A stretch of DNA of 64,000 nt from Cyclobacteriaceae bacterium. GTDB taxonomy: Bacteria; Bacteroidota; Bacteroidia; Cytophagales; Cyclobacteriaceae. This document shows, piece after piece, positions 47,240 to 56,400 of the stretch; position 1 is the stretch's first letter; every line of letters starts with the position of its first letter. Under the pieces are notes generated by a model. That model had not been told where the DNA came from and did not search any database. It saw only the letters and a list, made by a program, of their open reading frames with translations. The stretch spans positions 310,001 to 374,000 of the forward strand of contig JAHBTX010000003.1 in NCBI GenBank assembly GCA_019638395.1, written 5' to 3'. The translations under genes were made by a program, and so were the position numbers.

Positions 47240-48123
47240 GCCTTTAACAGGTAGGTGGAAAATAGATCAAAGAAGTGGTGTTCCTGCACTTCGTCAAACA
47301 AATACCCAAACTTGAGATAAGCCGGGCGGCTCCCAAAGTCCACGTTGCGTACATACTTAACAAACTCCAGGTAGTGAGGCGAATTTTTTCCGATATAACC
47401 CCACAACACTACCTGGCTGGTGTTTTGATCCATGCCCAGCCCTTTTAACACCAACATGATATACTTTACGTAATCCGAAAATTGTTTGATCAGAAATTGA
47501 TTGTAGTAAATCAGTTTGCCTTCGGTAACCGCAAGTATATGCAGCTTAAACCGATCCACATAAATGTAAAGCGGATTTTGATTGCCTTTGGCATACTCCA
47601 GCACGCCTTCAATTAATGCTGCTGATTGATGTACCAACTTAAGAGCTGTGTTTGCATAAATGGTGCGCAGCCAGGTATTAAGCTGCTTTTGTACCGTAAA
47701 AACAGTTACCGCATCGCTGCGGATATTCTGACAAGTAAGAATATCTTCTTTATCAGGGTCTATCTGCGCATTGAAGCGCAGGTATTCGGCAGCTGCCTCG
47801 GGTAAAAAAAGTGAGGCGGGTACCTGGGCAAATTTGGTATTCTTAACAGAGATTCGAACCTCACTCCAGAAACCTGCATGTAAAACCGGATGTGAATCGA
47901 ACAACTGCTGGTATTGATTAATCAATTCGGTATGCGAATTGGAATCGCCCAGAACATAATCCTCAAAAAAGAGCAGCCTGGAATCTTCACTGTCAACAAT
48001 AGCTACCTGCAAGTCGCGCACACCAAACTGAACCAAGAGCGTGTATTGATGAAGTTTTTCTTCATCGAACCGATCGTCTTTGATCTTTTTTATCAGCTTA
48101 AAGCCTTGTGTGGTTGCTTGCAA
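47236..48123 (-). CDS. DUF3822 family protein
   Basis: The 295-residue protein has an actin/ASKHA-like pattern of strands (YTLLVQFGVRDLQVAIVDS near residue 28, later PLYIYVDRFKLHILAV and KLIYYNQF). It is the gene normally found directly upstream of coaD in Bacteroidota, translationally coupled here. The function is unknown. Confidence 0.85.
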   Translation of the reverse strand: MQATTQGFKLIKKIKDDRFDEEKLHQYTLLVQFGVRDLQVAIVDSEDSRLLFFEDYVLGDSNSHTELINQYQQLFDSHPVLHAGFWSEVRISVKNTKFAQVPASLFLPEAAAEYLRFNAQIDPDKEDILTCQNIRSDAVTVFTVQKQLNTWLRTIYANTALKLVHQSAALIEGVLEYAKGNQNPLYIYVDRFKLHILAVTEGKLIYYNQFLIKQFSDYVKYIMLVLKGLGMDQNTSQVVLWGYIGKNSPHYLEFVKYVRNVDFGSRPAYLKFGYLFDEVQEHHFFDLFSTYLLKA

Positions 48124-48132
48124 AGCCGTTGG

Positions 48133-48942
48133 TTATTCCCAGTTACCAGAAGTTGAAACATCTACCCGCGAACCAAAATGAAGGGGCTTGCGGTTTTTAG
48201 CTTCATTGGTTTCTTTCCGAATCGGGTTAACAGGCTTAGGATCTTTCACTTCAATTACCTGAACCTTCAACCCACCTCTTTCCACAACACCAACATAAAT
48301 ATCAAACTTGAGGTTGTCTTTGCCGGGTACATTGCCCAGGGTTGCTAAATCTATCTTTGAATCAAAGATTTCATCGGTAAGGGTCATCAACGCCTGGCCC
48401 TTTTTTAATTCATCGCCCTGTTTTACAGCCTCCAGTTTGGTTACCACACCTTGATCGATCAAAGGCGGTTCATTTACCTTATCACCAACTTTTATCATAT
48501 ATGTGCGTTGGTTTTTTACCAATATGTCGCCTTCTTTTACTTTAAAACCCATAAAGATTCCGTTATCGGAAGCATTTACCGTATAGGTCTTTTTAAAAAT
48601 TCGGTCGTGGGCCGAAACAAAGCCTAGTGTGTCAATAACTACTTTAACTTCTTCCTGGCCATAAGCCAACTGTTTAATTTCTTCTCTGCGTTGGATAATA
48701 GGAACACGTCCGTTACGGATAAAATCTGCCAATGAATCCCAATTAGCGGTATAGCGCTTGTTTACACTTTGAAACACAATTTCAGCCTCGCGTATAAATT
48801 TAAGTTTTTCAATTACAGCAGCTTCGGTTGTAGAAATAGATTCGCGCTCTTCGATAGTGCCTTGCACACTGCGATACAGGAGCCAGGCCAATACAAGACT
48901 AAGAATTAAAAGTACACCGGTTAGGATTTTAGTTAAGTTCAT
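48133..48942 (-). CDS. Membrane-anchored protein of unknown function upstream of DUF3822-coaD
   Basis: The 269-residue protein has one N-terminal membrane helix (LTGVLLILSLVLAWLLY), a helical segment (about 30-95), then a beta-rich region, with KVKEGDILVKNQRTYMIKV at about 140-160. The C-terminal part is polar. It stops nine bases before DUF3822 and is probably in the same operon. I do not recognise a named family. Confidence 0.7.
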   Translation of the reverse strand: MNLTKILTGVLLILSLVLAWLLYRSVQGTIEERESISTTEAAVIEKLKFIREAEIVFQSVNKRYTANWDSLADFIRNGRVPIIQRREEIKQLAYGQEEVKVVIDTLGFVSAHDRIFKKTYTVNASDNGIFMGFKVKEGDILVKNQRTYMIKVGDKVNEPPLIDQGVVTKLEAVKQGDELKKGQALMTLTDEIFDSKIDLATLGNVPGKDNLKFDIYVGVVERGGLKVQVIEVKDPKPVNPIRKETNEAKNRKPLHFGSRVDVSTSGNWE

Positions 48943-48997
48943 TGGTTACAGGTTTAGCTTGCAATTATAAATATTTTATGCCGTTTAAAACAACCAA

Positions 48998-49471
48998 TTA
49001 TAACTTAAAATAGCCCCTTAAACGGCCAATTTGGGCTACGCCAGATACCTCCTTAAAAATGCCATGCAGGTGGGCGGGAGGCAGGTTGCGAATTTCATTC
49101 TCATCTAAAAACCGTACTTCCCGAATTATCTGTTGGTTGCCCATTTCCGGGTCGAAACCGGTGGAGCCTGTTCCCCCGGTTATCTTCACTTCAAAAAATA
49201 ATTCGATAGCGTGCAATGGCAAGTGAATAAATTCGCACGCAAATAAAAAGTCACACACTTCAATCTGAAAGCCTGTTTCTTCTTTGAATTCGCGTACTAA
49301 AGCTGCATGGGCTGACTCCCCGGATTGAATGCCACCACCCGGAGGGGCCCAAAAATGGGGCGTTCCTAAACCGCTATGATCGACCAGCAAAATCTGGTTA
49401 TCGGCTATACAAATTCCACAAACACGTACCCTAACCTTATTTCCAAAAATTTCCTGAACCGTGTTAGACAT
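48998..49471 (-). CDS. NUDIX hydrolase
   Basis: The 157-residue protein is a single NUDIX domain. The box runs from GGGIQSGESAHAALVREFKE to EETGF, matching G-x5-E-x7-RE-x-EE-x-G. The strand VRVCGICIADNQILLV and the motif FWAPPGGGI before it fit ADP-sugar or nucleotide hydrolases of this superfamily. The substrate cannot be told. Confidence 0.9.
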   Translation of the reverse strand: MSNTVQEIFGNKVRVRVCGICIADNQILLVDHSGLGTPHFWAPPGGGIQSGESAHAALVREFKEETGFQIEVCDFLFACEFIHLPLHAIELFFEVKITGGTGSTGFDPEMGNQQIIREVRFLDENEIRNLPPAHLHGIFKEVSGVAQIGRLRGYFKL

Positions 49472-49593
49472 AAATTCGTTTTGGCTGAAAGTTACGGTAG
49501 TGTAATTTTTATAAACAGCGTTTCAACTTTTTTAAAATTCTATAAAATAATATTGAACCGGTTGCGGTTTAGGAAATAATTAAAAATTCAGGT

Positions 49594-49989
49594 ATGGCAA
49601 AGAATTTATTGTTTGGGTTACTATGGTTAGGTGCAGCAACGGTGGTGGCGCAAGACAGTGTTAACGGGCCTGTTATTTCTTGGGAAAAACTCAGTCATGA
49701 GTTTGGCGAGATAGTTCAGGGTGAAAAAATTGAACATACTTTTAAGTTTAAAAATACGGGTACTGCGGCACTGGTTATTACCAATGTGGAAGTAACCTGC
49801 GGTTGTACGGTACCCAAAGGCTGGCCACGCGATCCTATTATGCCCGGGGAGAAGGGTGAGATTACGGTTGCTTTTAACAGTGCTGGCAAAATAGGCCGAC
49901 AGAATAAAGTAGTTACAATTACCTCCAATTCGGTGGGCAGTACCAACCAGGTAATGATTGTTGCCAATGTATTGGAAAAGAAACTTTAG
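49594..49989 (+). CDS. Secreted DUF1573 family protein
   Basis: The 131-residue protein has a signal peptide (LLFGLLWLGAATVVAQ) and one Ig-like DUF1573 domain with FGEIVQGEKIEHTFKFKNTG, VTCGCTVPKGWP and IMPGEKGEITVAFN. Proteins of this type are common in Bacteroidota envelopes and have no defined role. It converges on the DUF423 gene with a four-base overlap of the stop regions. Confidence 0.9.
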   Translation: MAKNLLFGLLWLGAATVVAQDSVNGPVISWEKLSHEFGEIVQGEKIEHTFKFKNTGTAALVITNVEVTCGCTVPKGWPRDPIMPGEKGEITVAFNSAGKIGRQNKVVTITSNSVGSTNQVMIVANVLEKKL

Positions 49990-50360
49990 TGGCGTAACGC
50001 TGCACTCATTAAACAGCCCCAACCGGCTAAAAAGCAAAAGCCCCCTATTGGGGTAATAATACCCAGTGAAGTTATGTTGGTAAGAGCCATAGCATAAAGG
50101 CTTCCGCTGAATAAAAAAATTCCCGCAATCATCAGTACACTTGCTACACGCAATAACTTGCTTTCTTGGTTACGCATAAACAAGGCAATAGCCAATAATG
50201 CAAACGTATGGTAAAACTGATATTGAACGGCTAACTGGTAAACTTCAAACCGGTTATGGGCAATCAGGGATGGCTTAAGTGCGTGTGCGCCAAAAGCACC
50301 AAATGCTACCGCCAACAATCCCATGCAGCCTGCTGCAAATAATGTTTTTTTATAATTCAT
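49986..50360 (-). CDS. DUF423 family small membrane protein
   Basis: The 124-residue protein has four membrane helices and the family sequence AVAFGAFGAHALK followed by YQFYHTFALLAIAL, and ends near TPIGGFCFLAGWGCLMSAA. It matches DUF423 (YgdD-like). The function is unknown. It is translationally coupled to the yggS-like gene by an ATGA overlap. Confidence 0.92.
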   Translation of the reverse strand: MNYKKTLFAAGCMGLLAVAFGAFGAHALKPSLIAHNRFEVYQLAVQYQFYHTFALLAIALFMRNQESKLLRVASVLMIAGIFLFSGSLYAMALTNITSLGIITPIGGFCFLAGWGCLMSAALRH

Positions 50361-51034
50361 GCACGTTGCGATTGACGTTCGCCAAAAATAGCCGTACCAA
50401 TTCGTATTAGCGTACTGCCTTGTTGCAATGCAATTTTGTAATCGGCACTCATACCCATCGATAGTTCCATCATGCTTACATTAGCTGGTAATTCATTTTG
50501 CTGCAGGGTATCAAACAAATGTTTTAAACTACCAAACTCGTTACGTATCCGGGCTTCATCAGTTGTAAAGGTGGCCATGCCCATCAGGCCTACTATTTCA
50601 ACAGCCGGATAGGTGGTTGTGAAATCGGATTTTAATAAAGCCCGTATTTCATCTATGCTCCAGCCAAACTTCGTTTCTTCCTGAGCAATGTAAACCTGCA
50701 GCAGGCATTTAATCTTCCGATTATTTTTGAGCGCTTGTTTGTTAATTTCCTGTAGCAGCTTTTCAGAATCTACTGAATGTATTAGGGCCACAAAGGGCGC
50801 AATGTATTTTACTTTGTTGGTTTGTAAATGGCCTATCATGTGCCATTCAACATCGGCTGGTAACTCTTTTTGTTTGGCCGCCATTTCCTGAGCTTTGTTT
50901 TCGCCAAACAAGCGCTGCCCCGCATCGTAAGCTTGCCGGATTAAACTTACCGGTTGTGTTTTACTTACAGCTATTAACCGGCATCGGCCCGGTAACTCGG
51001 CTTTCAAGCTGTCGATATTTTTTTTAATAACCAT
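50357..51034 (-). CDS. YggS/PLPBP-family pyridoxal phosphate-binding protein
   Basis: The 225-residue protein is a short alanine-racemase-like barrel with the PLP lysine K25 in AVSKTQP, then FGENKAQE, WHMIGHLQTNK, and the phosphate-binding end MGMSADYKIALQQGSTLIRIGTAIFG. It maintains PLP and amino-acid homeostasis and is not a racemase. Length and motifs are normal. Confidence 0.95.
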   Translation of the reverse strand: MVIKKNIDSLKAELPGRCRLIAVSKTQPVSLIRQAYDAGQRLFGENKAQEMAAKQKELPADVEWHMIGHLQTNKVKYIAPFVALIHSVDSEKLLQEINKQALKNNRKIKCLLQVYIAQEETKFGWSIDEIRALLKSDFTTTYPAVEIVGLMGMATFTTDEARIRNEFGSLKHLFDTLQQNELPANVSMMELSMGMSADYKIALQQGSTLIRIGTAIFGERQSQRA

Positions 51035-51088
51035 TTAATAATTTCACGCGTTGTAACGCTTAACTTTTCAACCTTTTTACACAAAGGT

Positions 51089-52621
51089 ATGGCCATACTT
51101 GGAACGTTGCTCAAAAAGGGCATAAAACTTAGAGAAAACCTTGATCAGGAATATACATCGCCCTTCGAACTTCAGAAGCAGGAGTTAAAAGACTTGATGA
51201 TTACGGCCAGTCAAACCGAATTTGGCAAGTATTACAATTTTTCAGCTTTACTCAGCCAGTTTAGAAAAGAACATCATGCATTTTACCATGCATTTAAAAG
51301 TGCCGTGCCCATACACGATTATAATAAGATTTATAAAGACTGGTGGCACCTGTCTATTAAAGGTGCCAAAAATATTTGCTGGCCGGGCCGTATCAAATAT
51401 TTCGCGTTAAGTTCGGGCACTTCCGAGGCATCCAGCAAGCATATTCCGGTAACAAAGGAAATGACAAAGGCTATTCAGCGCACCAGCATCCGCCAGATAT
51501 TAAGTCTTTCCAAATACGATTTACCACCCGAAGTATTTGAGGCTGGAATTTTAATGATTGGTGGAAGTACCCATCTTAACAAAAAGGGAAGCTACTTTGA
51601 AGGTGACTTAAGCGGCATTCAAGCGGCCCGCCTGCCTTTCTGGTTTCAACACTTTTATAAGCCCGGAAAAAAAATAGCTTCGAACCGTGTATGGGATGAT
51701 AAACTGAATGAAATTGTGCGCAAGGCCCGCGAGTGGGATATTGGTATTATAGTAGGTGTGCCGGCCTGGATTCAGATTTTATTGGAGCGAATTGTAACGT
51801 ATTATAAAGTAGATCACATTCACGACATCTGGCCCAACTTACTTATTTATGTGCACGGTGGTGTATCTATGGATCCGTACCGAAAAGGATTTGAAAAGTT
51901 ATTAGGTCGGCCGATCTATTACATCGAAACATATTTAGCCTCCGAAGGCTTTATTGCTTACCAGGCATTGCCCAAGCGTAAATCCATGCGGTTGGTGCTT
52001 AACAACGGAATTTTCTATGAGTTTGTACCGTTCGATGATAAAAACTTTTTGCCTTCGGGCGAAATAAAAGCAGATGCGCAAACGCTGCTGATTGATGAAG
52101 TGGAAGAAGGCAGAGAATATGCCATTTTGCTTTCAACCTGCGCGGGAGCGTGGCGCTATTTAATTGGCGATGTTATCCGGTTTGTGTCGCTGGAAGAATC
52201 GGAAATTGTAATTACAGGCCGGACCAAACATTTTTTGAGTTTGTGTGGCGAACACCTTTCGGTGGATAACATGAATAAAGCCATTGAACTTGTCTCGAAC
52301 GAAATGAATCTGGAGATACCTGAATTTACAGTGGCCGGTATTCCGCACGGTTCGCTCTTTGCACACCATTGGTTTATTGGAACCGATACGCAGGTGGATG
52401 CTGAACAACTGAAGGAGCGCATCGACTTTCACTTAAAAGAACTTAATGATGATTATGCCGTAGAGCGCAGTGCTGCGCTTAAAGAAGTTTTAGTAACCGT
52501 GCTACCGATAGATAAATTCTACCAATGGATGGAGATGAAAGGCAAAGTGGGTGGTCAGAATAAATTTCCACGGGTAATGAAAAGTGCCCAGTTGGATGAG
52601 TGGACCAAATTCATTGCCTGA
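51089..52621 (+). CDS. GH3 family protein, second copy
   Basis: The 510-residue protein is a diverged paralogue of the one at 16531-18033. Shared motifs include LSSGTSEASSKHIPV at the P-loop-like site, YVHGGVSMDPYRK, ETYLASEGFIAYQ, LNNGIFYEFVP, ITGRTKHFLSLCGEHLS and KVGGQNKFPR. The product likely adenylates a carboxylic acid. It is followed after five bases by a LysE-type exporter gene, so the conjugate or its amino acid may be exported; this is inference. Confidence 0.88.
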   Translation: MAILGTLLKKGIKLRENLDQEYTSPFELQKQELKDLMITASQTEFGKYYNFSALLSQFRKEHHAFYHAFKSAVPIHDYNKIYKDWWHLSIKGAKNICWPGRIKYFALSSGTSEASSKHIPVTKEMTKAIQRTSIRQILSLSKYDLPPEVFEAGILMIGGSTHLNKKGSYFEGDLSGIQAARLPFWFQHFYKPGKKIASNRVWDDKLNEIVRKAREWDIGIIVGVPAWIQILLERIVTYYKVDHIHDIWPNLLIYVHGGVSMDPYRKGFEKLLGRPIYYIETYLASEGFIAYQALPKRKSMRLVLNNGIFYEFVPFDDKNFLPSGEIKADAQTLLIDEVEEGREYAILLSTCAGAWRYLIGDVIRFVSLEESEIVITGRTKHFLSLCGEHLSVDNMNKAIELVSNEMNLEIPEFTVAGIPHGSLFAHHWFIGTDTQVDAEQLKERIDFHLKELNDDYAVERSAALKEVLVTVLPIDKFYQWMEMKGKVGGQNKFPRVMKSAQLDEWTKFIA

Positions 52622-52626
52622 TCAGG

Positions 52627-53250
52627 ATGGATATTATTTTTAACGGCATAAAAATGGGGTTGGTATTAGCGGTGCTGGTAGGCCCGGTTTTTTTTACCAT
52701 TCTTCAAACAAGCGTTGAGCGAGGACTCTGGAGTGGCGTACTGGTATCGTTGGGCGTTTCAGTAAGCGATATAGTATATATATCCATTTGCTATTTCGGG
52801 TTGGTGCAGTTTATTCATGATCCCACTTTCAAAATGTACCTGGCGTATGCGGGCGGTGTTATTTTGGTTTTATTTGGGTTATATCATTTAATGATAAAAA
52901 GCCGTAAGCCTTTGCACCCGCCTATGGCACCTAACGAAAAAAAATCATACCGGTATTTTGTAAAAGGATTTATCATTAATTCATTAAGCCCTATGGTGCC
53001 GGTGTTTTGGATTGGTGCCATCAGCATAGCCTCGCTCGATTTTGGGTATGTGCATCGGTACGAGTTTCTCTTTTTCTTTTCGATGGTGCTGGCAACGGTG
53101 TTGGCCACCGATTTGCTCAAAGCCTATCTGGCCGACAAACTCAGGCGATTGGTTACCCAGCGTTTAATGACAATCTTAAATGTAACGGTGGGTGTGTTTT
53201 TGGTTGTGTTTGGAATCAGGTTATGGTTTATGGCCAAAACGTTCCTTTAA
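52627..53250 (+). CDS. LysE-family membrane exporter
   Basis: The protein of about 207 residues has six predicted helices. The N-terminus is GIKMGLVLAVLVGPVFFTIL, followed by SLGVSVSDIVYISICY and INSLSPMVPVFWIG, typical of LysE/RhtB exporters of amino acids and homoserine lactones. It starts five bases after the second GH3 gene, which suggests a shared function. I chose ATG 52627 over the in-frame start at 52600, which lies inside the preceding gene. Confidence 0.88.
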   Translation: MDIIFNGIKMGLVLAVLVGPVFFTILQTSVERGLWSGVLVSLGVSVSDIVYISICYFGLVQFIHDPTFKMYLAYAGGVILVLFGLYHLMIKSRKPLHPPMAPNEKKSYRYFVKGFIINSLSPMVPVFWIGAISIASLDFGYVHRYEFLFFFSMVLATVLATDLLKAYLADKLRRLVTQRLMTILNVTVGVFLVVFGIRLWFMAKTFL

Positions 53251-54290
53251 TCCTGAAGCAGGTTTGCCATAAAACTCGACTTAAGAAAAATCCAACACGT
53301 AAAGAAGACTAACGCCCAGCGCAGGTAAATGTAGTAGTAGTCGGAAGTATCCTTAAACCGGGTTTCATTAATTTCAGCCTTTTCATACTGATCAATACGA
53401 TCAAAAACAACTTTCAACGCTTCGTTATCGGTAACCCTGAAAAACTGTCCCGAACCAATTTGCGCTATTTTGCGCATGGTGGTCTCATCGATGGTGTTTT
53501 CAACCATGTTGGGCCTGCCAAAATAATCTTTACCAAAAGGAACCAGTCCTTCCTTTCCTACAATAATGGTATAGATTTTAATGTTATAGGCAGCTGCTAA
53601 TTCGGCTGCGGTAATCGGATCAATATTGCCGGCTGTATTATCGCCATCGCTTAATAAAATACAAACTTTAGACTTTGATTGTGATTCGCGCATGCGGTTG
53701 GTAACTACGGCCATAGCCGAGCCAATGGCTGTACCGCGCGATTCAATCATCTCGAACGAAATATCGTTGATGTACGCGTTTAATAAATCATAATCGGTAG
53801 TAAGCGGGGCAAGCGAAAACGCATCGCCCGAAAACACAACAATCCCAATGCGGTCTTGCAAACGTCCTTGTATAAAATCCCGGGCTACATCCTTGGCGGC
53901 TTCTAATCGGTTGGGTGTAAAATCCTGAATTTGCATTGACTGCGAAATATCAATGGCCAGCATAATGTCAATACCTTCCGACCATTGCTCGACTTTTTCG
54001 TTTGTGCGCTGCGGGCGCGCCAAGGCAATTAGTAGCAAGGTTAAAGCAAGTGCAAAAATTATTTCCGGACAAAAACGCAGCCAGGTAGTGGGCGAAGTTT
54101 TAACATCACTTTTAACAAGGGCAACCGGAAGTTTTTGATTAAAATAAAACCGGATTAGCCATCGCACTAAAAACAAAAAAGGTACGGCTACTATTGAGTA
54201 AAGCAATACCGGATGTTCCCAGGTAAAACCGTTCCAGGTAGCAGGTAAAAACCAGTTAATCGAATACCAGGGGTCAGTTAGTTCATCCAT
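53247..54290 (-). CDS. BatA-like von Willebrand factor A protein
   Basis: The 347-residue protein has two membrane helices near the N-terminus (about 28-48 and 76-92), a VWA domain with the MIDAS motif D114-I-S116-Q-S118 and LSDGDN, and a C-terminal helix. This is the BatA layout of the Bacteroides aerotolerance cluster. It overlaps the next gene upstream by eight bases. The following gene, normally BatB, is missing; the neighbouring gene is convergent. Confidence 0.9.
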   Translation of the reverse strand: MDELTDPWYSINWFLPATWNGFTWEHPVLLYSIVAVPFLFLVRWLIRFYFNQKLPVALVKSDVKTSPTTWLRFCPEIIFALALTLLLIALARPQRTNEKVEQWSEGIDIMLAIDISQSMQIQDFTPNRLEAAKDVARDFIQGRLQDRIGIVVFSGDAFSLAPLTTDYDLLNAYINDISFEMIESRGTAIGSAMAVVTNRMRESQSKSKVCILLSDGDNTAGNIDPITAAELAAAYNIKIYTIIVGKEGLVPFGKDYFGRPNMVENTIDETTMRKIAQIGSGQFFRVTDNEALKVVFDRIDQYEKAEINETRFKDTSDYYYIYLRWALVFFTCWIFLKSSFMANLLQD

Positions 54291-55176
54291 GCTTTACCTC
54301 TTGTAGCTTTTGATTAAATTGGTTTATAGTAAACGTTTTTAACTGTTCGAAGGCGGCAAGACTTTCGGGTTGTAAACGTGCGTAAATCATTTTATCAACG
54401 GCCTGCAGTGCCTGGGTTAACTCACCTTTTTCTAATTCTCTTATTTCCTTCGATGTGTATTTGGTATAGGGTTTAGCGGAAAGTTCTTCCATGTATTTTT
54501 TCCAGAGCGTAATAGATTTCTCGGCTACATCCGGATGAAAGGCACTGTTTAACTTTTGCAAAGTTTGATCGAACTCAGTTAAGAAGCTACTATGTTTCTT
54601 TAATAAATTCTTTAACGCAAAATGTTTACGAATTCGTTTTCCAAATACAACCCAAATTATAATGGCTCCTATAAGCAGTGTGCCTGCAATTATTAACAAA
54701 ACCGGGTAATTCAAAATCCAGCTTACTTTGTTGTAGGCGGTATTTGTTTTTAAAGGCAGTTGATTAATTGCCAGTGAATCGGGCACGGCCGCAACCAAGG
54801 CACTAAAAAACACAGTATCAACATCGGGGGTATAGATAAGCGAATCGCGTTTTTGCACCTGAAACACCGGCAGGCTTAACAATTGTAGCGAATCAATTTC
54901 AAAACTAACCAGTGTGTAAATGGCGCTATCGTAACTCAGGTTATTCAGTGTTTTGGTAGGAATAAATTTCTTCGAATGAAATTCAAAGGGTGCAAAATTG
55001 AAAGTTGAATCCGGAAACAACACCTGGTACTGGCTTGGATACTCCGCAACTAATGTATAGCGAAGGGGCACTCCAATGCGCACAGAATCTTCTATAAAAC
55101 GTGCACGTACTTTCACTTCCTGCGCAGTTGCAGCAAGTGTTAGTAGTAAAACCGGTATCAGCAAAATGTTACGCAC
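54283..55176 (-). CDS. Membrane-anchored Bat-cluster protein of unknown function
   Basis: The 297-residue protein has a signal peptide, a beta-rich extracytoplasmic part (20-155), a membrane helix (VLLIIAGTLLIGAIIIWVVFG) and a cytoplasmic helical tail. It sits between the DUF58 and BatA genes, with eight-base overlaps on both sides. Its arrangement recalls the DUF4381-like or BatD-like proteins that occupy this place in other genomes. Confidence 0.7.
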   Translation of the reverse strand: MRNILLIPVLLLTLAATAQEVKVRARFIEDSVRIGVPLRYTLVAEYPSQYQVLFPDSTFNFAPFEFHSKKFIPTKTLNNLSYDSAIYTLVSFEIDSLQLLSLPVFQVQKRDSLIYTPDVDTVFFSALVAAVPDSLAINQLPLKTNTAYNKVSWILNYPVLLIIAGTLLIGAIIIWVVFGKRIRKHFALKNLLKKHSSFLTEFDQTLQKLNSAFHPDVAEKSITLWKKYMEELSAKPYTKYTSKEIRELEKGELTQALQAVDKMIYARLQPESLAAFEQLKTFTINQFNQKLQEVKHG

Positions 55177-56047
55177 TCTTTACCGATTTATTTCTAACCT
55201 TAAATAAGCGCAGCAATTTGGGTACATAGTCTTCTTCGGTTGATACCGCTAAAAAATTTACCTCGTGCTTTTTGCTAAAGCTAATCAGTGCTTGTTGCCG
55301 CTCGTGGTGGTGGCCGATCATTTTGGTTCTGAAATCTCCAAAAGAAGAATTTACCCAAATGGTTTTTTTCGATTCTTTGTCCAGCACCGGTATGGTTCCC
55401 AATCGGGGCAATTGGGTTTCGCGCTTATCGCTTACCTGAATTAGTACCAGATCGTGTTTACGTGCAAGCGATTTCAAATGGTGTTCATAACCTTCATCTA
55501 TAAAATCGGAAATGAGGATAATTACGCTTCTGCGTTTAATCGAGTTAAGAGCAAACGTAATGGCGCGATTTAGATTTGTTTTGGCAGATACGGGTTTTAA
55601 TTTTTCGAGGCTGGCAATAATTTCATAAGCCTGTGCCATTCCTTTCTTTGGCTTCAGAAATTTTTCGCGTGTATCGGAATAACAGATAAGGCCCACTTGG
55701 CTGCTTTCTTTTGTTCCCGATAAGGCCAACACCCCACATATTTCGCTGGCAATATCAAATTTGGTTCGTCCAGGTGTGCCAATGAACTGCGAAGCGCTAA
55801 CATCCAGAACAAAATAAATGGTTTGTTCTTTTTCTTCGCGAAAAGTTTTTACGAAGGTACCATGGCCTTTGGCCGATACATTCCAATCAATGGTACGAAT
55901 GTCATCGCCATATTGATAGGGCCGCACATCGTCAAACTCCAATCCCGTACCTTTAAAGATAGAGCGGTAGTCGCCCTGCATTTGGCTGTTAATGGCCTTT
56001 CGGATTTGGATTTCATACTTGCGTAGTTTTTTCAGCAGCGCTTTCAC
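55169..56047 (-). CDS. DUF58 family protein
   Basis: The 292-residue protein contains FDDVRPYQYGDDIRTIDWNVSA, the signature of DUF58, then a VWA-like core with VLDVSASQFIG and ISDFIDEGYE. In Bacteroidota it normally follows a MoxR AAA+ ATPase gene and precedes batA. No moxR gene lies upstream here; instead there is a 353-bp gap with palindromes. Confidence 0.9.
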   Translation of the reverse strand: MKALLKKLRKYEIQIRKAINSQMQGDYRSIFKGTGLEFDDVRPYQYGDDIRTIDWNVSAKGHGTFVKTFREEKEQTIYFVLDVSASQFIGTPGRTKFDIASEICGVLALSGTKESSQVGLICYSDTREKFLKPKKGMAQAYEIIASLEKLKPVSAKTNLNRAITFALNSIKRRSVIILISDFIDEGYEHHLKSLARKHDLVLIQVSDKRETQLPRLGTIPVLDKESKKTIWVNSSFGDFRTKMIGHHHERQQALISFSKKHEVNFLAVSTEEDYVPKLLRLFKVRNKSVKSA

Positions 56048-56400
56048 TCCGGCACGTTATTAGCAGGCTCAAAAATAAGAATTATGACTAATTTCGCAGC
56101 CTGTTTCGTACGCAACCAAAAATTGTCGCGGGTATTTAACATTCAACCGCGGTGGGGTCGCTTTGATAGTTGGTTCTGGGGTTTCTACCCGCAATAAATC
56201 CCTATTGGGATTTTATGCTATAAGACTCCGGTAGGAGTCTCATAAATGGTAGAATTTATTCCCGATAATGAATAATCGACCCCGTAGGGGTCGAATGTTT
56301 TGGTAGGCAACAACAAATGGATTGTCCACTCTGTGTATAATAAGGTCGGCAATCCCGGTTGTGATGGTAAAGAGATTGTCAATCGTTAAGAGAAGTAATC
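56048..56400. other. Gene-free region upstream of the Bat and DUF4296 genes
   Basis: This 353-bp stretch separates two divergent genes. It holds no convincing ORF. Three short palindromes lie at 56196-56293 (listed separately). The stretch from 56300 to 56400 is ordinary AT-rich sequence and may carry the promoter of the DUF4296-mutS2 pair; I see no clear TAnnTTTG element. Confidence 0.6.
56190..56293. repeat. Cluster of three palindromic hairpins
   Basis: Hairpin 1 is AAATCCC-TATT-GGGATTT (56196-56213), with GCA/TGC also pairing outside it. Hairpin 2 is AGACTCC-GGTA-GGAGTCT (56223-56240). Hairpin 3 is CGACCCC-GTA-GGGGTCG (56277-56293). All three share a TA-containing loop and a GGG- or GGA-type arm, with AT-rich spacers. 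Confidence 0.65.
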
